Source: Wolfiporia cocos
Lineage: Eukaryota; Basidiomycota; Agaricomycetes; Polyporales; Phaeolaceae
DNA length: 64,000 nucleotides
Assembly: GCA_029448655.1 (NCBI GenBank)
Contig: JACCLO010000004.1
Location: 3,162,001 to 3,226,000 of the forward strand
Direction: 5' to 3'
The translations under genes were made by a program, and so were the position numbers. Positions 35,580-47,815 of this stretch are shown here, piece by piece (the stretch's first letter is position 1; the number at the start of each line of letters is the position of its first letter). The notes beneath the pieces were generated by a model, which worked only from the letters and a program-made list of their open reading frames with translations, did no database searches and was not told where the DNA came from.

Positions 35580-37796
35580 ATTGACCAATTAATCGACAGA
35601 GATGCGCGCGTATCAGGATGGGTGGTCGTGCGAGCTGAGACGAGAACAGTCGGGAGGGAGATTTAGTAGAGATACCGGGACGCGATGACACGCGATGACA
35701 TATCCATTGTGTGTGGCGCCATTCCCGGGAGAAGCGGCGAGTCGCCTGCACTCCCCGTTGCCTCACGCGTAGCTCGCCAACACGAACAACTCTCGCACCC
35801 ATAGTGAGAGAACTCCGACACATCAAGTGATTTCACGCCGTCCGTTCAGCGAAGGGCCAATACGGATACGTCATGCACATGGCAGAGCGATGCCAGGGCC
35901 GAGCGTTGAGGCCTAGGGCGAGTCCGCATGCTGTCGCAGGCGTTGGGAGAAATGACCTTTGGAGCCCAGATCTCTGGCCGTTGTAGCCGTTTGTCAATGC
36001 GCCTGGCCGGCCACCGAGCCACTGGAGGTAGTTGCCTGCACCGATTGTTGCTGATTCTCCAGTTGCGACAGGGGCGATCCGGAGGCGAGCTTACATGATC
36101 AAGGGGTGGTCAGGTTGCTTATGTGCCGTAGCTGCTGTGATGCAAAGAGCAAAAACCCTATAGCAACAGGGTACCGTGCTGTCGTCCGCGTTGACGCAGT
36201 GACATCAGGAGGTGACGGCGGGACAGTGACATGTCAACGCCTCAACAAAGCAATGATGCCTCAGGCATGAGATTTCAGACATGTAGACTGTTCCCAGATA
36301 TTAATTGATGTTCATTGCTTTGGTAGGTCTTGCATGATGCGAGTAAGAAGACGTGTTAGCCGGAGGCCTGGTAGTCCATTAGCGAAACATGATGCGCGGA
36401 TACGCAGATATTCGTCTCCACGGCTTGTCCACCTTCGTGTCTCACCCTTACAGGTTCAAAACGATAGAGTTAAAGGAGCCTAGAGCTGACTCCATGTCAC
36501 AGACCAGTAACCAGAAGCGGTCCATGTCGCGTCGCGTCGCGTGGTGTCCGATCATATATTAGGCACGTGATCGCGTCCATCCAGGTTCGGCCCGATCGCC
36601 GTATCTTCGTCAAGAGCAGATGCAGATGCAGAAACAAATCTAAATAAATGGAGTAGCGCCGGTCCCGGCATGGCCAGCTACGTTACACAGTGTACTGAGT
36701 TCTGAATATTAAAGGCTGGACCGTAAAGTCAGGCGCATGCGTCGAATGCGTTATGAATGACTTAGAGTACAACGTTTGCAACTCGTTATTTATGTTGAGT
36801 GAAGGAGCATACAGAATCAGAGTACATGTTTTGGGCGACACGGCACTTATGTTGAGCAGACACATTTGCATTCAAATGTAAGTGTGTATCAGGTGTACTA
36901 TATGAAGCTACGGCTTCTGGGGAGGTAGACTTCAATGCAACGAAAGAAGATGCTTCTACAGCACCTTCTGGCATTTGGAAGGCGACACACGAAGGTTTTT
37001 GAAGACTTTCGCAGCATCATTTGTATGCACCTCTAGTGCCACGGGCATGGAATAAGGAGCTCTCCGCTGAGGTAAAGAGGGGGCACACGTTCCTGTCAAC
37101 AAGTGACGGAAGAGAGAGACCGACCGTCCGGTAACATCCGCGAGTGGGTCGATGCTGATGCTATGGCTGGTCAAAGGGCCAGAAGCAGCTGAAGGAATTG
37201 CGAAGCAGGAAGTATAGAAACTCCTATATTGGCAAGCACGTTGCGCGTCTGTTGCATATCTCATGGTACGTAAGGTGGAGCATTCTGCCTGACGAACTCC
37301 TGGTTCGCAGACAGAATTTTCCAGGGGGACAACGGCAGTGGTATATGAAACGCTATCACGAGAGACAGGAGGGTGTAGCAATAGGTGGAAAAAGAAGAAA
37401 CGTACCTAAAGGATGGGACAGGATCCAGATATCCATGACTGAGTCGCATCTAAACTGGTGTGGACAGAGAGCGAAGGCACGTGAATGGAGATTTAGGGCA
37501 GGAGTTTTGCCCCCGATCAGCATTTTTGGCGGACGATCAGTTTTGATCAGAGGTACAAGAACCCACTACTGACGTAGCGGGAATACCATTTGAGAGCAGG
37601 AAAACATGTGCGGTAGGTCTAGTGGCAATGCAATAACGCAAGGTGTCAAAGAATGACCCTCACCTATATCCTCCAAATCCCTTTATCTACACATCCACCG
37701 CTTGCTCCGCGATGCATTCTCTTTTGTGAAGACGAGTCAGGAGCTATCCTTCTTATGCGTATTTACTCTACCAAGCACACAGCGATGAAATAGCCA
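35580..37796. other. 2.2 kb without a supported gene
   Basis: Left part: upstream region of X', partly similar to the upstream region of X. Right part: the 3' side of the MFS gene ending at 37797. A 141-codon frame at 36956-37381 (-) has no ATG-based context or motif I trust. No repeat or mobile element structure seen. Confidence 0.45.
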
Positions 37797-39912
37797 TCAA
37801 CGACGCGCACGCCGCCCCTCGGCAATGCGCCGCGAGAGCGTCGTGCCAAGGAACGAGATGATCGCCATGACCAGTACCCATGAGTAGCGCATGATTACTG
37901 CGTCGAATCCATTGGCAAATGCAAACAAGGAGCTCGCGAACGCGGGACTAAATGAGCGTGCAAAGCACTGAGAAACACAGTGAGCACATCAGCGTCGGGG
38001 ACAATCCCGTCTGCATGCCACTCACCATGAAGAATTGGCAAAGTCCATTCGTCGCTCCAAGCGAAGACGGGTCTGGCGCACTCTCCTTCACGAGAATCAT
38101 GCTTACCCTGTCACCGTGATTGTCAGAATCTACATCGCGTGTACATATATGAGGATGTCAGTAGCAAACTCACGAATGTGCCAAACATGCGGTACGCGCG
38201 AGCATCAGCAGGCCCGCGATGCCCATCCAGATGAATGCGCGCGCCGCGGGAGTTGGCGCGCCGGTTTCGGGATCAAGACCCCCGCGCGCGATGAGGTTCA
38301 GCCCAGGCATAAGCGCATAGCAGAATGGCCAGATTGCCATGCACGTGTTGTACGTCCGCGCATGGTCAAAGCGCCGCAGGAGATACGGCATGCAGAAGAG
38401 CTGCAGCAACACGGACACTACGCCCGATATAGCGAGCGCGTACCCAATTTGGCTCGCCTGCGGAGAATGTTAATGGTGACGGAGCGACGGCGATTGGGCG
38501 GCGCACCTCGAAATTGAGCCCACCCCGCTCAATGGCGGAATACGAGAAGAGCACTGGATAGCGTGCATCACGTCAGCGTGACGCACATACACGGACCCAT
38601 GCAACAATTTCATACCGAACGTGACATCGAACCCAGTGTTGCTATCAAACCTTGCATTAGTGCGCCATTCCCGTCCGGATCTACTGCCGTATACTCACAG
38701 GAATGCCAGTGCAAATCCACTAAGGCAGAGCGCCTTGACGAGCGGGATGGCGAGCAGCGAGCGGATGCTAGCCGGCTCTTGCGGCTTTTCAGGATCGGCG
38801 GGCCTGTGCTCCCCACCAACCTGCCGCATGGGGACGTAATCACCGCGATGGCGCTTACTGGGGAGCGTCTACGTGAACGCGTCGGTACCTATTTGTGTGA
38901 TGTATGAACAAGCACAGCGCACCTCCTCCAAGCAGAAGTACACGAGTGCGGCGCCGCAGAGCGAGACACATCCTGCGACGAAGCATGGCAGGAAGTACGG
39001 GTACGCCTTGAGGAATGCATAGTTGAACACATTCGGGAAGCGCTCTGCAGGGTTCGAGAACGTCCCGCCAAGCAAGGGCCTACAAATCCGTAAGCGCACA
39101 TGAACTTCGGGCTCCACAACGCCACCAGGATGCCATATACGCACCCAATGATCGCACCGAGGGGCCAGAAGAGGCCGTAGATGGGGAACGCGACCGCCTG
39201 GTTCGTGGAGTCGGTGAGCTCGCCGAGTACAGAATGGATAACCGCGATATTGCCTGAAAAGAATCCGGCTGGCGCGGGCGTAAGCGGCGTGCAGGGCAAC
39301 GGGAATCGCGCAATGCGGCGTACCTATGCTTCGCGCGAGGAGTACGACCCCGAGACTGTGCGCTAGCCCAAGCAAGATAGTCGACAAACCGATGCCGAAG
39401 ATGCCAGCGAGCACGACCGGCTTGCGGCCAATTTTATCTACAAATTGGGGTCGAAAGGTGTGAGAACGCCTCGGATATAGTAGCAGCTGAGTGAAGAAGC
39501 GCACCGGAAATCCGCGCCCAGTGGTAGATCGTGAACAGCTGTGAGATGGCGAAACTGCTCTCCTGCAACGGCGCTGAGTACCGCAAGGCTAGGAATGCTG
39601 GGCCGTGCTCACCACCAAACCACTGTAGAAGCCAATCTTGGAAGGGTCGTTCGTCAGATGCAGGCGCTCCATCATCTCGTTCACATAGGGGAAGATCTGG
39701 GTGAACGCAATGGGGTCGACGAGGCGGACAGAGCACAGTGTGAGCAGCTGCATCTTTGGGAGGGGCGTTGCCCCCTGCGGGTGGGTGTGGTCATGGTCAT
39801 TGTAATGGTCGTGGTCGTCAAAGGGGATCTTTTGCTCCTCGTCACCGAAGATGCGACTTGCCGCGGCCTTGTAAGCGGGCTCGCTGGACGTGCATGCAGA
39901 ATTGGCAGACAT
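37797..39912 (-). CDS. MFS transporter, ZIF1/PmrA-like DHA1 group, His/Asp-rich N-terminus
   Basis: Multi-exon, about 12 helices. ATG at 39912; a hydrophilic N-terminus carries the His/Asp run DDHDHYNDHDHTHPQ. Then PLPKMQLLTLCSVRLVDPIA (helix 1), IGFYSGLV, AISQLFTIYHWARISD, the loop signature DKIGRKPVVLAGIFGIGL, VLLARSI...GNIAVIHSVL, GELTDSTNQAVAFPIYGLFW, GPLLGGTFSNPAERFP and YPYFLPCFVAGCVSLCGAAL. The second half has QIGYALAISGVVSVLLQLFC, FIWMGIAGLLMLARTACL, LGATNGLCQFFM, and ends FLGTTLSRRIAEGRRARR with TGA at 37797-37799. This is the fungal/plant ZIF-like MFS branch. Plant ZIF1 affects zinc handling; a metal link here is inference from the His-rich tail. A TATAAA on the minus strand lies at 39977-39982, 70 bases before the ATG. 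Unrelated to copies A and A'. Confidence 0.88.
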
Positions 39913-40469
39913 GACGGTGCTCGGCCCTGGTGAACGCGGGCGGAAAGAGAGCAGGGCGGTCTATCAAGTGCGGGGATTTATAAATGACTGGCGAGTGACG
40001 TCCACGGTATAGCGATTGGAGAATGATTCTATTCTTTTTACGTCTACACGCCCTTCCGTCCGCATCTTTTTCCCGTGCGAGTACATAACACTGAGCAAGG
40101 AGACGGGCGTACCGTAATGGCACAGATTGCGGTTCGCGACACCGACGATCCGCATGTGCACGGTGTTCGCGCTGCTCTCCGTCGTCATGAGTGGCCATAT
40201 GGCCTGGGGTATCTGCGTTCATTCGGCCGGGTGAGCTGGGGTACCGCATGCCGGGCACCAAAGCGAGCGCCCGTGCGAGTCTGGACGTCGGACGGCGCAG
40301 TGGCGCCAGTGCCACCCGGCACAAATACAACCAAGTAGTCAGCCACCTCTCGGCGTCTCATGTGCCCTTGTTTGCAGGTCTTCGTCAGAGTTTCGCCGGT
40401 CTCGAGCTATTCTTCTCTCATTCAAACGTTCACTTCTCATACCCTGTACTGCCCAACAACACATTTACC
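39913..40469. other. Bidirectional promoter region
   Basis: 557 bases between the divergent starts of the MFS gene (-) and the hypothetical gene (+). It contains the palindromic ATTTATAAAT at 39976-39985. No gene seen. Confidence 0.45.
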
Positions 40470-41433
40470 ATGAACTATAATGACAACTTTGTGCTCGTTG
40501 CGCCGCGCCCAGTGCGCCTCACCGCACCGAGCCAGCCCGCTCCTTTCAGCCCCTTCCACAACCGCCCCCAGACCCGCGTGGCAAACGTGCGGCTCGTCGG
40601 CGACGCCGTCGATCGGCTCAAACTGGGCGATTCCTCTTCGCAGGATGATATCGCTTTAAAATCGTCTGAGTCGGCGACCACGATGGCTGAGCGAGACCCA
40701 GCCGTCCCCGCCTCGCCTCGCGCGTCACCTCGGTACGTCTCTCTTCCCCCGCTTAGACCCTCATTCTTCTTAGGACGCGATCGCACGCGATGTCGTCTGC
40801 CGTGGCACGCAGCCTCCAGCTGTAGCTTGTACGTGCAGCGTACGCCGCCCATCGATGCGTGATCTTCTTGCGTGGTGCGTCGCGAGCCGCCGATCGCTAA
40901 ATTCGCTGTTCTAGGGCCAACCTCTCTTCGGAAGCACTTGAAGAGTTCCTCTCGATCCTCCAGTCATCCACGTTGCGATTCCCGCCGACATCGCCCATCC
41001 TTCGCGCGAGCAACGGCAGCGCTTTCTTTTATCGCCGCAGCCCGCACCCGTCTGACGTCTCCGATGCTGCGGATGACATCGATGGCATGACGCCTGCGTA
41101 CCCCTTCAAGCTCCTAGGTAACGGTTCGCTCGGTACGTCCACTTGTCTGCCCGTTGTGTTATTGATCTCTGAGGTTTAGCTGACCGGCTGCTTCGTGCTT
41201 ATCTGCTACTGATAACCATAGCGTCCCCCGTCTCTCGGATGCACACGCGCAATCCTTTTCAGCGCCATCCGTCATACGAGGCTGCCCTCAGCGGCGTCTT
41301 CCGCCCGCTCTCCGTATCGCCCGCACCGACGCCGGCGCCGACATCTCCGTCTGCTGCCGTTGCTCTCTCGCCTGCAACTGTCCCGCTGCCGCTCCCGACG
41401 CCTGACGAGAGCGAGATGGACGTCTCAGCGTAG
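40470..41433 (+). CDS. Hypothetical Pro/Ser-rich protein
   Basis: Three exons, about 235 residues. ATG at 40470 (accATGAACTATAATGAC). Exon 1 ends near CCTCG|gtacgtct; exon 2 begins after ttctag with ANLSSEALEEFLSILQSSTL; a second intron (CTCG|gtacgtcc...ccatag) leads to SPVSRMHTRNPFQRHPSYEA. The end is Ala/Pro/Thr-rich (VPLPLPTPDESEMDVSA), TAG at 41431-41433. The short motif FFYRRSPHPSDVSDAADD might be a regulatory phosphosite region, but I recognise no domain. Clean splice sites and steady codon use support a real gene. Confidence 0.65.
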
Positions 41434-42316
41434 CTCTCTTACCAAACAGTAGACGCGCGTGCAGCTCACAAGCTATGCTTGATCTACAACCATATCACAC
41501 TTGCCTTCTGTCTTGCCTGTGTATTTTTGCCTGTCCTCCGTATTATTGTTACAATAATGTACAACTACTACACTGCGGCGCGGCGCAATGTTCGCGTTTA
41601 TACCAAAACCGATCTGTTGTTCATTTCCCTTGCGTGCTGTCTTGATTCTCGTCCCCCTCTCCCGTATCGTATATCATTACCTAATGGACGTTGATTCGGA
41701 TTATTCAGAAAAAACCTGGATGTTTCCCATTCTTGCTTGTTGTGGTATATAGTTGTAGATTGGTGTAATTCAGAAAAAAAAGCCATGTTGTCTTAGCGAG
41801 TGCATGAATATCATTGTCTGCCGTCTAAGAAACCGGCATGGGACTGAATTTCTCCAGATTCTGAAAGTTCAAGTCTTCGCAACGATGGCGGGCTTGAGGC
41901 ACCCGCATCCATATCCACCTAGAGGAGTGAGGAGTGCATGCTGTCATCTGCAAGTGACCCACATAAAGTCTATGCTCATTAGACCGTGTATTCTATCGGA
42001 ATTCCGGAGCTGTAATTGTCTGCACATTCTACCGTACATGTCGAAGTTGTCCGAGAATCCAATCTCTACGTGCAATCTCTCCCGCACTGTAAGTCAACGA
42101 TCCTCTTCCCTGGTAGGCTTGCCACCTGCTTTCACGAGGAAAGTACCATGGTAAGCCGCATCGAGATCTTACGAGTACGGACATTCCCTGTGCTTGGATC
42201 CAGCCGTGGATACTGCGACATAAGTCTCGTCTCTATCGCTTGTAATATATTCATAAGATCTGTAGGTAATTACATCGTTACGCGATCGGACTAGAGCACG
42301 TACAAGGCAATTGCTG
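41434..42316. other. Convergent 3' intergenic region
   Basis: AT-rich 880 bases between the hypothetical gene (+) and cyclin L (-). Only short frames; no gene supported. Confidence 0.5.
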
Positions 42317-43386
42317 TCATGTTTGAGGATCAACAGTCTTATGCTCGTCCAGCCACTGACGTACTCCCTTCTTCGATAACATACCCATGACACGCGTACG
42401 ATCTTCGATGCTGCGATCGCGATATAGCCGCATAATGTATCCGCATACGCTCCAGAGGTCCTCCCACTCCGCGTCAAATAGCTCCCACCAGCGGTTCTCT
42501 GGCGCGGACGGGAGCGCAATCCCCAAGTGGCGCACTGTGAGCAAGATCGCTGCACATACTATCGTCGGCACTGCATATAACGCATATACGGGCGTCTGCA
42601 GTCTGTAGGGGAACGCCTTGAGAGCGTGCAATGAGGCTGAAGGATATATACGCACGCGTCATTCAGATATCCCCACGCGCGTGTACATACGTCCGCGCGA
42701 TCCGTAAGGGCCAGCACGCGGAGATAGTTCACCAGCGTCCCATAGGGGAGCACAACGTGCACGTTGAACCCGAGCCGCTTCAACACCTGCATTTCTGCGA
42801 TGACGAGTGATTCTCTGAGGTCGTAGAACGTGTTGCCAAAGTACGACATCGGCGTGTAGCGAAATTCCTTCGTTGGGTGTGAGGAGGAGGAAGGAGCGGA
42901 CGCCGATGCAATCATGGTTGCGCGTGTGTGAGCCGTGCGCTGCTGCAGCAGGTCGTACACGTTGATCAGATCGCGCATTCGGACGGGGCACTCCTCGAGC
43001 TTCGACGCGAGATATAACGCGCCCATACCGATGTCCTAGGCTCGCAGGACACTTCAGCCACCCGCGCGCACAAAAAACACGCATTTGTACAGACGCACCC
43101 CAATGCCGAACTGCTTCATTGAGGTGACATACCAGAATCGCTGGAACAGTATCTGCGCGGTGGCCACCGCCACTTGCTTCCTGGACTCCGGGCAATGTCA
43201 GCGTGCATCTGGTCCCCTTCAGTGCCGACGAGGTATTTACTGTTTGAGCAAGATCCCCGCCTCGTGGATTAATTTACACCCATGGGCACGAAGATCCTCC
43301 TCCAGCTCGTATGGGATGCTATCCTCGCGTGAGGGTGTTTTTTCTATCTGCTCGAGGGAGGCGAGGGGGTATAAGGCAGTGGACAT
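42317..43386 (-). CDS. Cyclin L-type cyclin
   Basis: ATG at 43386: MSTALYPLASLEQIEKTPSR, then IPYELEEDLRAHGCKLIHEA and GILLKQ. An intron (AAACA|gtaaat...gtccag|GAAG) leads to KQVAVATAQILFQRFWYVTS, MKQFGIG, and after the next intron DIGMGALYLASKLEECPVRM, DLINVYDLL, YFGNTFYDLRESLVIAEMQV, LKRLGFNVHVVLPYGTLVNY. The last exon has ALKAFPYRLQTPVYALYAVP, VRHLGIALP, WWELFDAEWEDLWSVCGYIM; TGA at 42317-42319. Both cyclin folds are present. Cyclin L pairs with CDK11-type kinases and links to pre-mRNA splicing; this is family knowledge. Unlike animal cyclin L there is no RS tail, as usual in fungi. Confidence 0.92.
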
Positions 43387-43770
43387 CGCGGTGCAAGATG
43401 CAGACGCCAGATTTGTCGGTCAGCATGATGACTGGCCGTTCTCCGCAGTCGGAGATCAACCAGAGCGCCCGATCGTCCATTACCGTACGCTCGCGACTGT
43501 GCTCGTCGGTTCGGCAGCGATACACATCATAAATTCTGCGCCAGCTCGCGCGGCAGTAAGCATGTAGACTTCCCCGCCATTTGTGTTGAAGACCCGTGCA
43601 TTCTACGCCCAAGTCAACATACTTATTACCCCAACCGGGGCGAAGGGCGAAATACACATGCTCGGGCAGGTGATCCGGGGGCGACAGCTCCGTATATGAT
43701 CTTGCCCATGTCCCCATTCTATCTTTCGCGCCCCCCACTTCCAGGCAGTACACCGCTAGACAGCGCAGCC
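43387..43770. promoter_or_regulatory. Bidirectional promoter, cyclin L / acyl-CoA synthetase
   Basis: 384 bases between divergent start codons. The minus-strand frame that crosses it is the non-coding extension of the cyclin L region. No clear TATA box. Confidence 0.45.
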
Positions 43771-46700
43771 ATGTCGCAGTTCAACGTGATTGTACCATTC
43801 CCCGAGGACGCAGACTACCTCAAGCAGGCTGCTGAGGTACCGGGCACCAGAAAGCCAGGCCAGACTGGTACGAGCAACTTATCATTCACTTGACGACGAG
43901 TTTGACCGTGACCACAAATTGCAGGTCATTACCAGTGCAGTATGTTCTTGTTGCATCTCCCAGGGTTCGCGCGCTCAGCATCCTACTAGCTGCGCACCCG
44001 CTCCTGACTCTCCAATCTCCCGGCACCTTCACCAATCTGCTCGAGATCTGGGAGGAGGGGCTTAGACGCTCAGAGGGCGGCCCGCTTTTCGGGCACCGCC
44101 CCCTCATCTCGAAGGACCCTATTAAGTACGCGCCGTACTATGAGTGGGAATCTTGGCCCTCGGTCGATGTGCGCCGTCGCGCAATTGGCAGCGCATTCTA
44201 TCGCTTGTTCAAGAACGGCGAGCTCGGTGGAGGGCAGCTGAACACGGTGGGGATATGGAGTCGGAACATTCCCGGTGCGCATATATGCTATGGCTCGCAT
44301 CTGCGATTATAACCCCCGAGTAGAATGGCAGATCATTGACCTTGGATTGCAAGCGTACTCGTTAGTAGGGGTCAGTTTGTATGATACACTCGGCAAAGAT
44401 TCTGTTGGTGAGTGTGATATACTTTGACCGCGGCCGTCAATCGGAATACGTCTGCATACATCGTGGCCGATGGAGGTCTGCATGGGCGCGGAATCGATGA
44501 CGCACCGCATGATTCCTTAATGGTCGTGATCTGCATTCGCTCAAGAACTGGTCGGTCACCGACTGGCATAACCCAGATTGTCCAGAAGGTGGCTATCGGA
44601 CAATGTCCGGAGCAATCGAGCACACGAACCGCACACAGATGATGCCTGCGGTTCATACTTCCTTCCTCCAATCATAGTGACTGACCGTTTCTTATTCGCA
44701 ACCACCAGAGTACATGTAGGTCCACCGTTACAGACACATTGAGCACCTCTCACCTATCATCGTAGAATCAATCATGCCGAGACCTCTGTTGTCTGCGCGA
44801 CTTCAGATCACATTCCCTTTTTACTCAAGCTCGCACCACATGTGCCAATTCTGAAGATGGTGATATGCATGGACGACATTCCCGAGCAAGCCCTCTCTGT
44901 CCTCAAAGCCTGGGGCAACGAGAAGGGCGTCCGGGTCCTCCCTCTACACGAGCGTACGTCTGCCTCAGCATTCTTGACGTCATCAACCGCTAATCCACAA
45001 CTCGGTTGCACAGTGCAAGAAATGGGCGCCGCCGATCTTGTCGAGCCAATCAAGCCCACGCCCAACCAGCTCGCCACGATCTGCTACACGTCTGTGAGTT
45101 CCCGCCTGCGCGTCGGAATGATCGATCATTCAGGATGCTGTCGGCGCATGCTGACGGTTGGGCTCGCAGGGCACGACAGGCAACCCGAAAGGTGGGCATA
45201 TAGGCGCTACAATGCGTCGGCACAGGCGCTGACGGCGCTGTTCTCGTGCCCAGGTGCGCTGCTGACGCATGGCAACCTCGCGAGTGCAGTACATGCGCAG
45301 CTACACGCATACTCGCTCAACGATGACCGCTGCACGATCTCGTACCTCCCATTGGCGCACATATATGAGGTGCGCTGCTCACGGTGGCCATGCCGGTCAT
45401 TCTGCATCAAGGCCATTGCGCTGATCGTGGCAATTCCCTCAGCGCGTCATGGCGCTTTGTAACATGGTCGTGGGCGGACGGATCGGATTCTCGACAGGCG
45501 ATCCGCTGCGCCTGCTCGAGGACATGCAGGCTCTGCGTCCGACATTCGTTGCGGCTGTTCCTCGTGTGCTGAACCGTATTTACCAAGCCGCAATGGTTGC
45601 CGCTCAGGCGCCTGGCCCGAAGGGCTGGCTGTTCAGGAAGGCAACAGAGGCGAAGCTTCAGCAACTGCATGCAACCGGCATCCGCACGCATCCAATATGG
45701 GACCGGCTGGTCTTTAATAAGGTCGGTTCTGCAAGGGGGGTTATTGGTGCGGAAATGTTTACCATGTGTTGTAGATCGCAGCCGTGTTGGGTGGTAAAGT
45801 CCAGATGATAGCATGTGGCTCGGCGCCGATCAGCATCACGGCGATGGATTTCCTGCGGATATCGTTAGGCTGTGATGTTCTCGAAGGTGCATCCCCCTTT
45901 CCTTCATCTACTATTCCAAAGTGTGGCTCACGGGTGATGCTTCAGGGTAAGTTGGTTCAGATTGAGGCTCTGGGAGAGTTTATTCAATATCAGTCAAGGT
46001 ACGGGATGACCGAGAACGGTGGGAGCTGCACGCACGTGTGGCCTAGAGACCCGACGTCCAGCGGCACGGTGGGACCCCCTATCCCCAACATGGAGCTCAA
46101 ACTTGTCGACGTGCCCGCTATGGGCTACACGGCGGAAGACAAACCAAACCCGCGCGGCGAAATTTGTTGCCGCGGGGATGGCTGTTTCATCGGCTATTAC
46201 AAAGGTACGTCTCATAGATCTCGCGTGTGCAACTGATTGAGTTTCGTAACGCGAATCTGAATGTGGTTGCTGACGGCATGTGCAGACGAGAATAACACGA
46301 AGGCGACGATCGACGAGGACGGATGGGTGCACACGGGCGATGTTGGTGAATTTGACGGGTGCGGCCGCCTGAAGATCGTCGACCGTGTCAAGGTGTGCAT
46401 GCGATCCCACCACTTGGGATATGTAGATCGCTCATCACCTATATTTGCAGAATATCATGAAGCTTGCCCAAGGCGAGTACGTTGCCGTCGAGTATATCGA
46501 GAATGTGTACAGCTCGTGCCCGCTCGTCGCGCAATTGTTCGTGCACGGCGACTCTCTGCAGTCGTACCTGCTCGCGATCGTTGTACCCGACCCCGTGCCC
46601 CTCTCCGCGCTCGTATCCCGGCTCTACGGGAAGACTGTCGCCTCCGATGACGCGAAGGCGCTTCAAGAGGCTGTGCAGGACCCGCAGGTGAACGCTGCTG

Positions 46701-47031
46701 TTCTCGCAGAACTTACGAAGCAGGCACAGGCGGCGCAACTCAAGGGGTCAGTGTGCGAGTATCTATGACGGGGCTTTCATATTGACGGTAGAGTGTGGAC
46801 AGCTTTGAGATGATCAAGAGGATCTATGTAACGATGGAGCCGTTCACCGTGGACAACGGTTGCCTCACACCAACGTTCAAGATGCGCCGGTGCGTAACAC
46901 CACACTACACTGTATTATTATATAGGTCTCACTTATCCCTCACGCACAGCAAAGAGACCTATGCGAAGTACAAGGAGGAGCTCGATGCGCTCTACGAGAA
47001 TCCGCTTCCGCCAACGTCGTCGAAGCTATGA
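43771..47031 (+). CDS. Long-chain acyl-CoA synthetase, peroxisomal (C-terminal SKL)
   Basis: ATG at 43771 ([20 protein letters not shown]); TGA at 47029-47031 after PPTSSKL. Many exons. AMP-binding enzyme: [20 protein letters not shown] (P-loop, completed across two introns), [121 protein letters not shown] (catalytic C-terminal hinge). It activates long-chain fatty acids with ATP and CoA. The SKL ending is a canonical PTS1 import signal, so it probably feeds peroxisomal beta-oxidation. A conserved [20 protein letters not shown] lies in the N-terminal part, as in the FAA/LACS group. Confidence 0.93.
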
Positions 47032-47815
47032 GTCCCTTTCATACGCTGGACACAGAATGCAATCTGCACCTATTTATCGGGTATTTGCGTCATGATGTCC
47101 CTGGGCCGTTCGTGGGGTGCATACGCCGCCGTCTCCGGCTTTCTTCCAGCTGTGCAGCTAGATCCTGTATTCTATGTACCTCTTGTAGTGAGATGTTGTT
47201 TGCTGCTTCGAGCCTCATATCTGTACGCTCCGATATTTGTTCTCCAATAAGTCCACAGTGAACAAACTAAGCTCGTGCGACGTGTCCATCATGCATCAAT
47301 GCATCACCGGTCACCTTCCGTGAAATTAGTCACCGCCGCCGTGCGCTAAGTCAATCTTGCTTGCTTGCCCGTCTGCTGGCGCAACGTTGATGCATGTCAA
47401 TGGCGTGCACTATCGAGATATGGCGGCGTTAGCTGTGTCCGCCGCGCGCATACTAGATCGCGACGCCGCTGTGGCGGAAGTATGGTGGACTGAAACAGAC
47501 GTAGACGGGGAAGCCCCACGCGTAGCGGCAAAATACGTTAATTGACAATTGATGAATGGTACAGGGCTTCTCGATGCATCTCTAATAGCCATTGAGCGTC
47601 AGAACCATCAGTGGACATAAACGTTCAGTAATTATTACGACATGAAATAGACATATAGCGCGTATACATACAAAGGCGCAAAGTGCCGACATTACAGGAG
47701 ACTATCGAGTCTCGGAACCGTACGAATACACTGGGGAAAGCTGGGTATCGGTGGTCTGGGCGTGATAGTACATTTCAAGTTAGCTTTCGTTAACATGGAC
47801 TCCGTCACGGCATGC
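47032..47815. other. Convergent 3' intergenic region
   Basis: 784 bases between the acyl-CoA synthetase (+) and the penta-EF-hand gene (-). Short frames only (for example 47357-47545); no gene supported. Confidence 0.5.

Noticed and set aside
36956..37381. 141-codon minus-strand frame
   Set aside because: No recognisable domain and no supporting splice or promoter signal.
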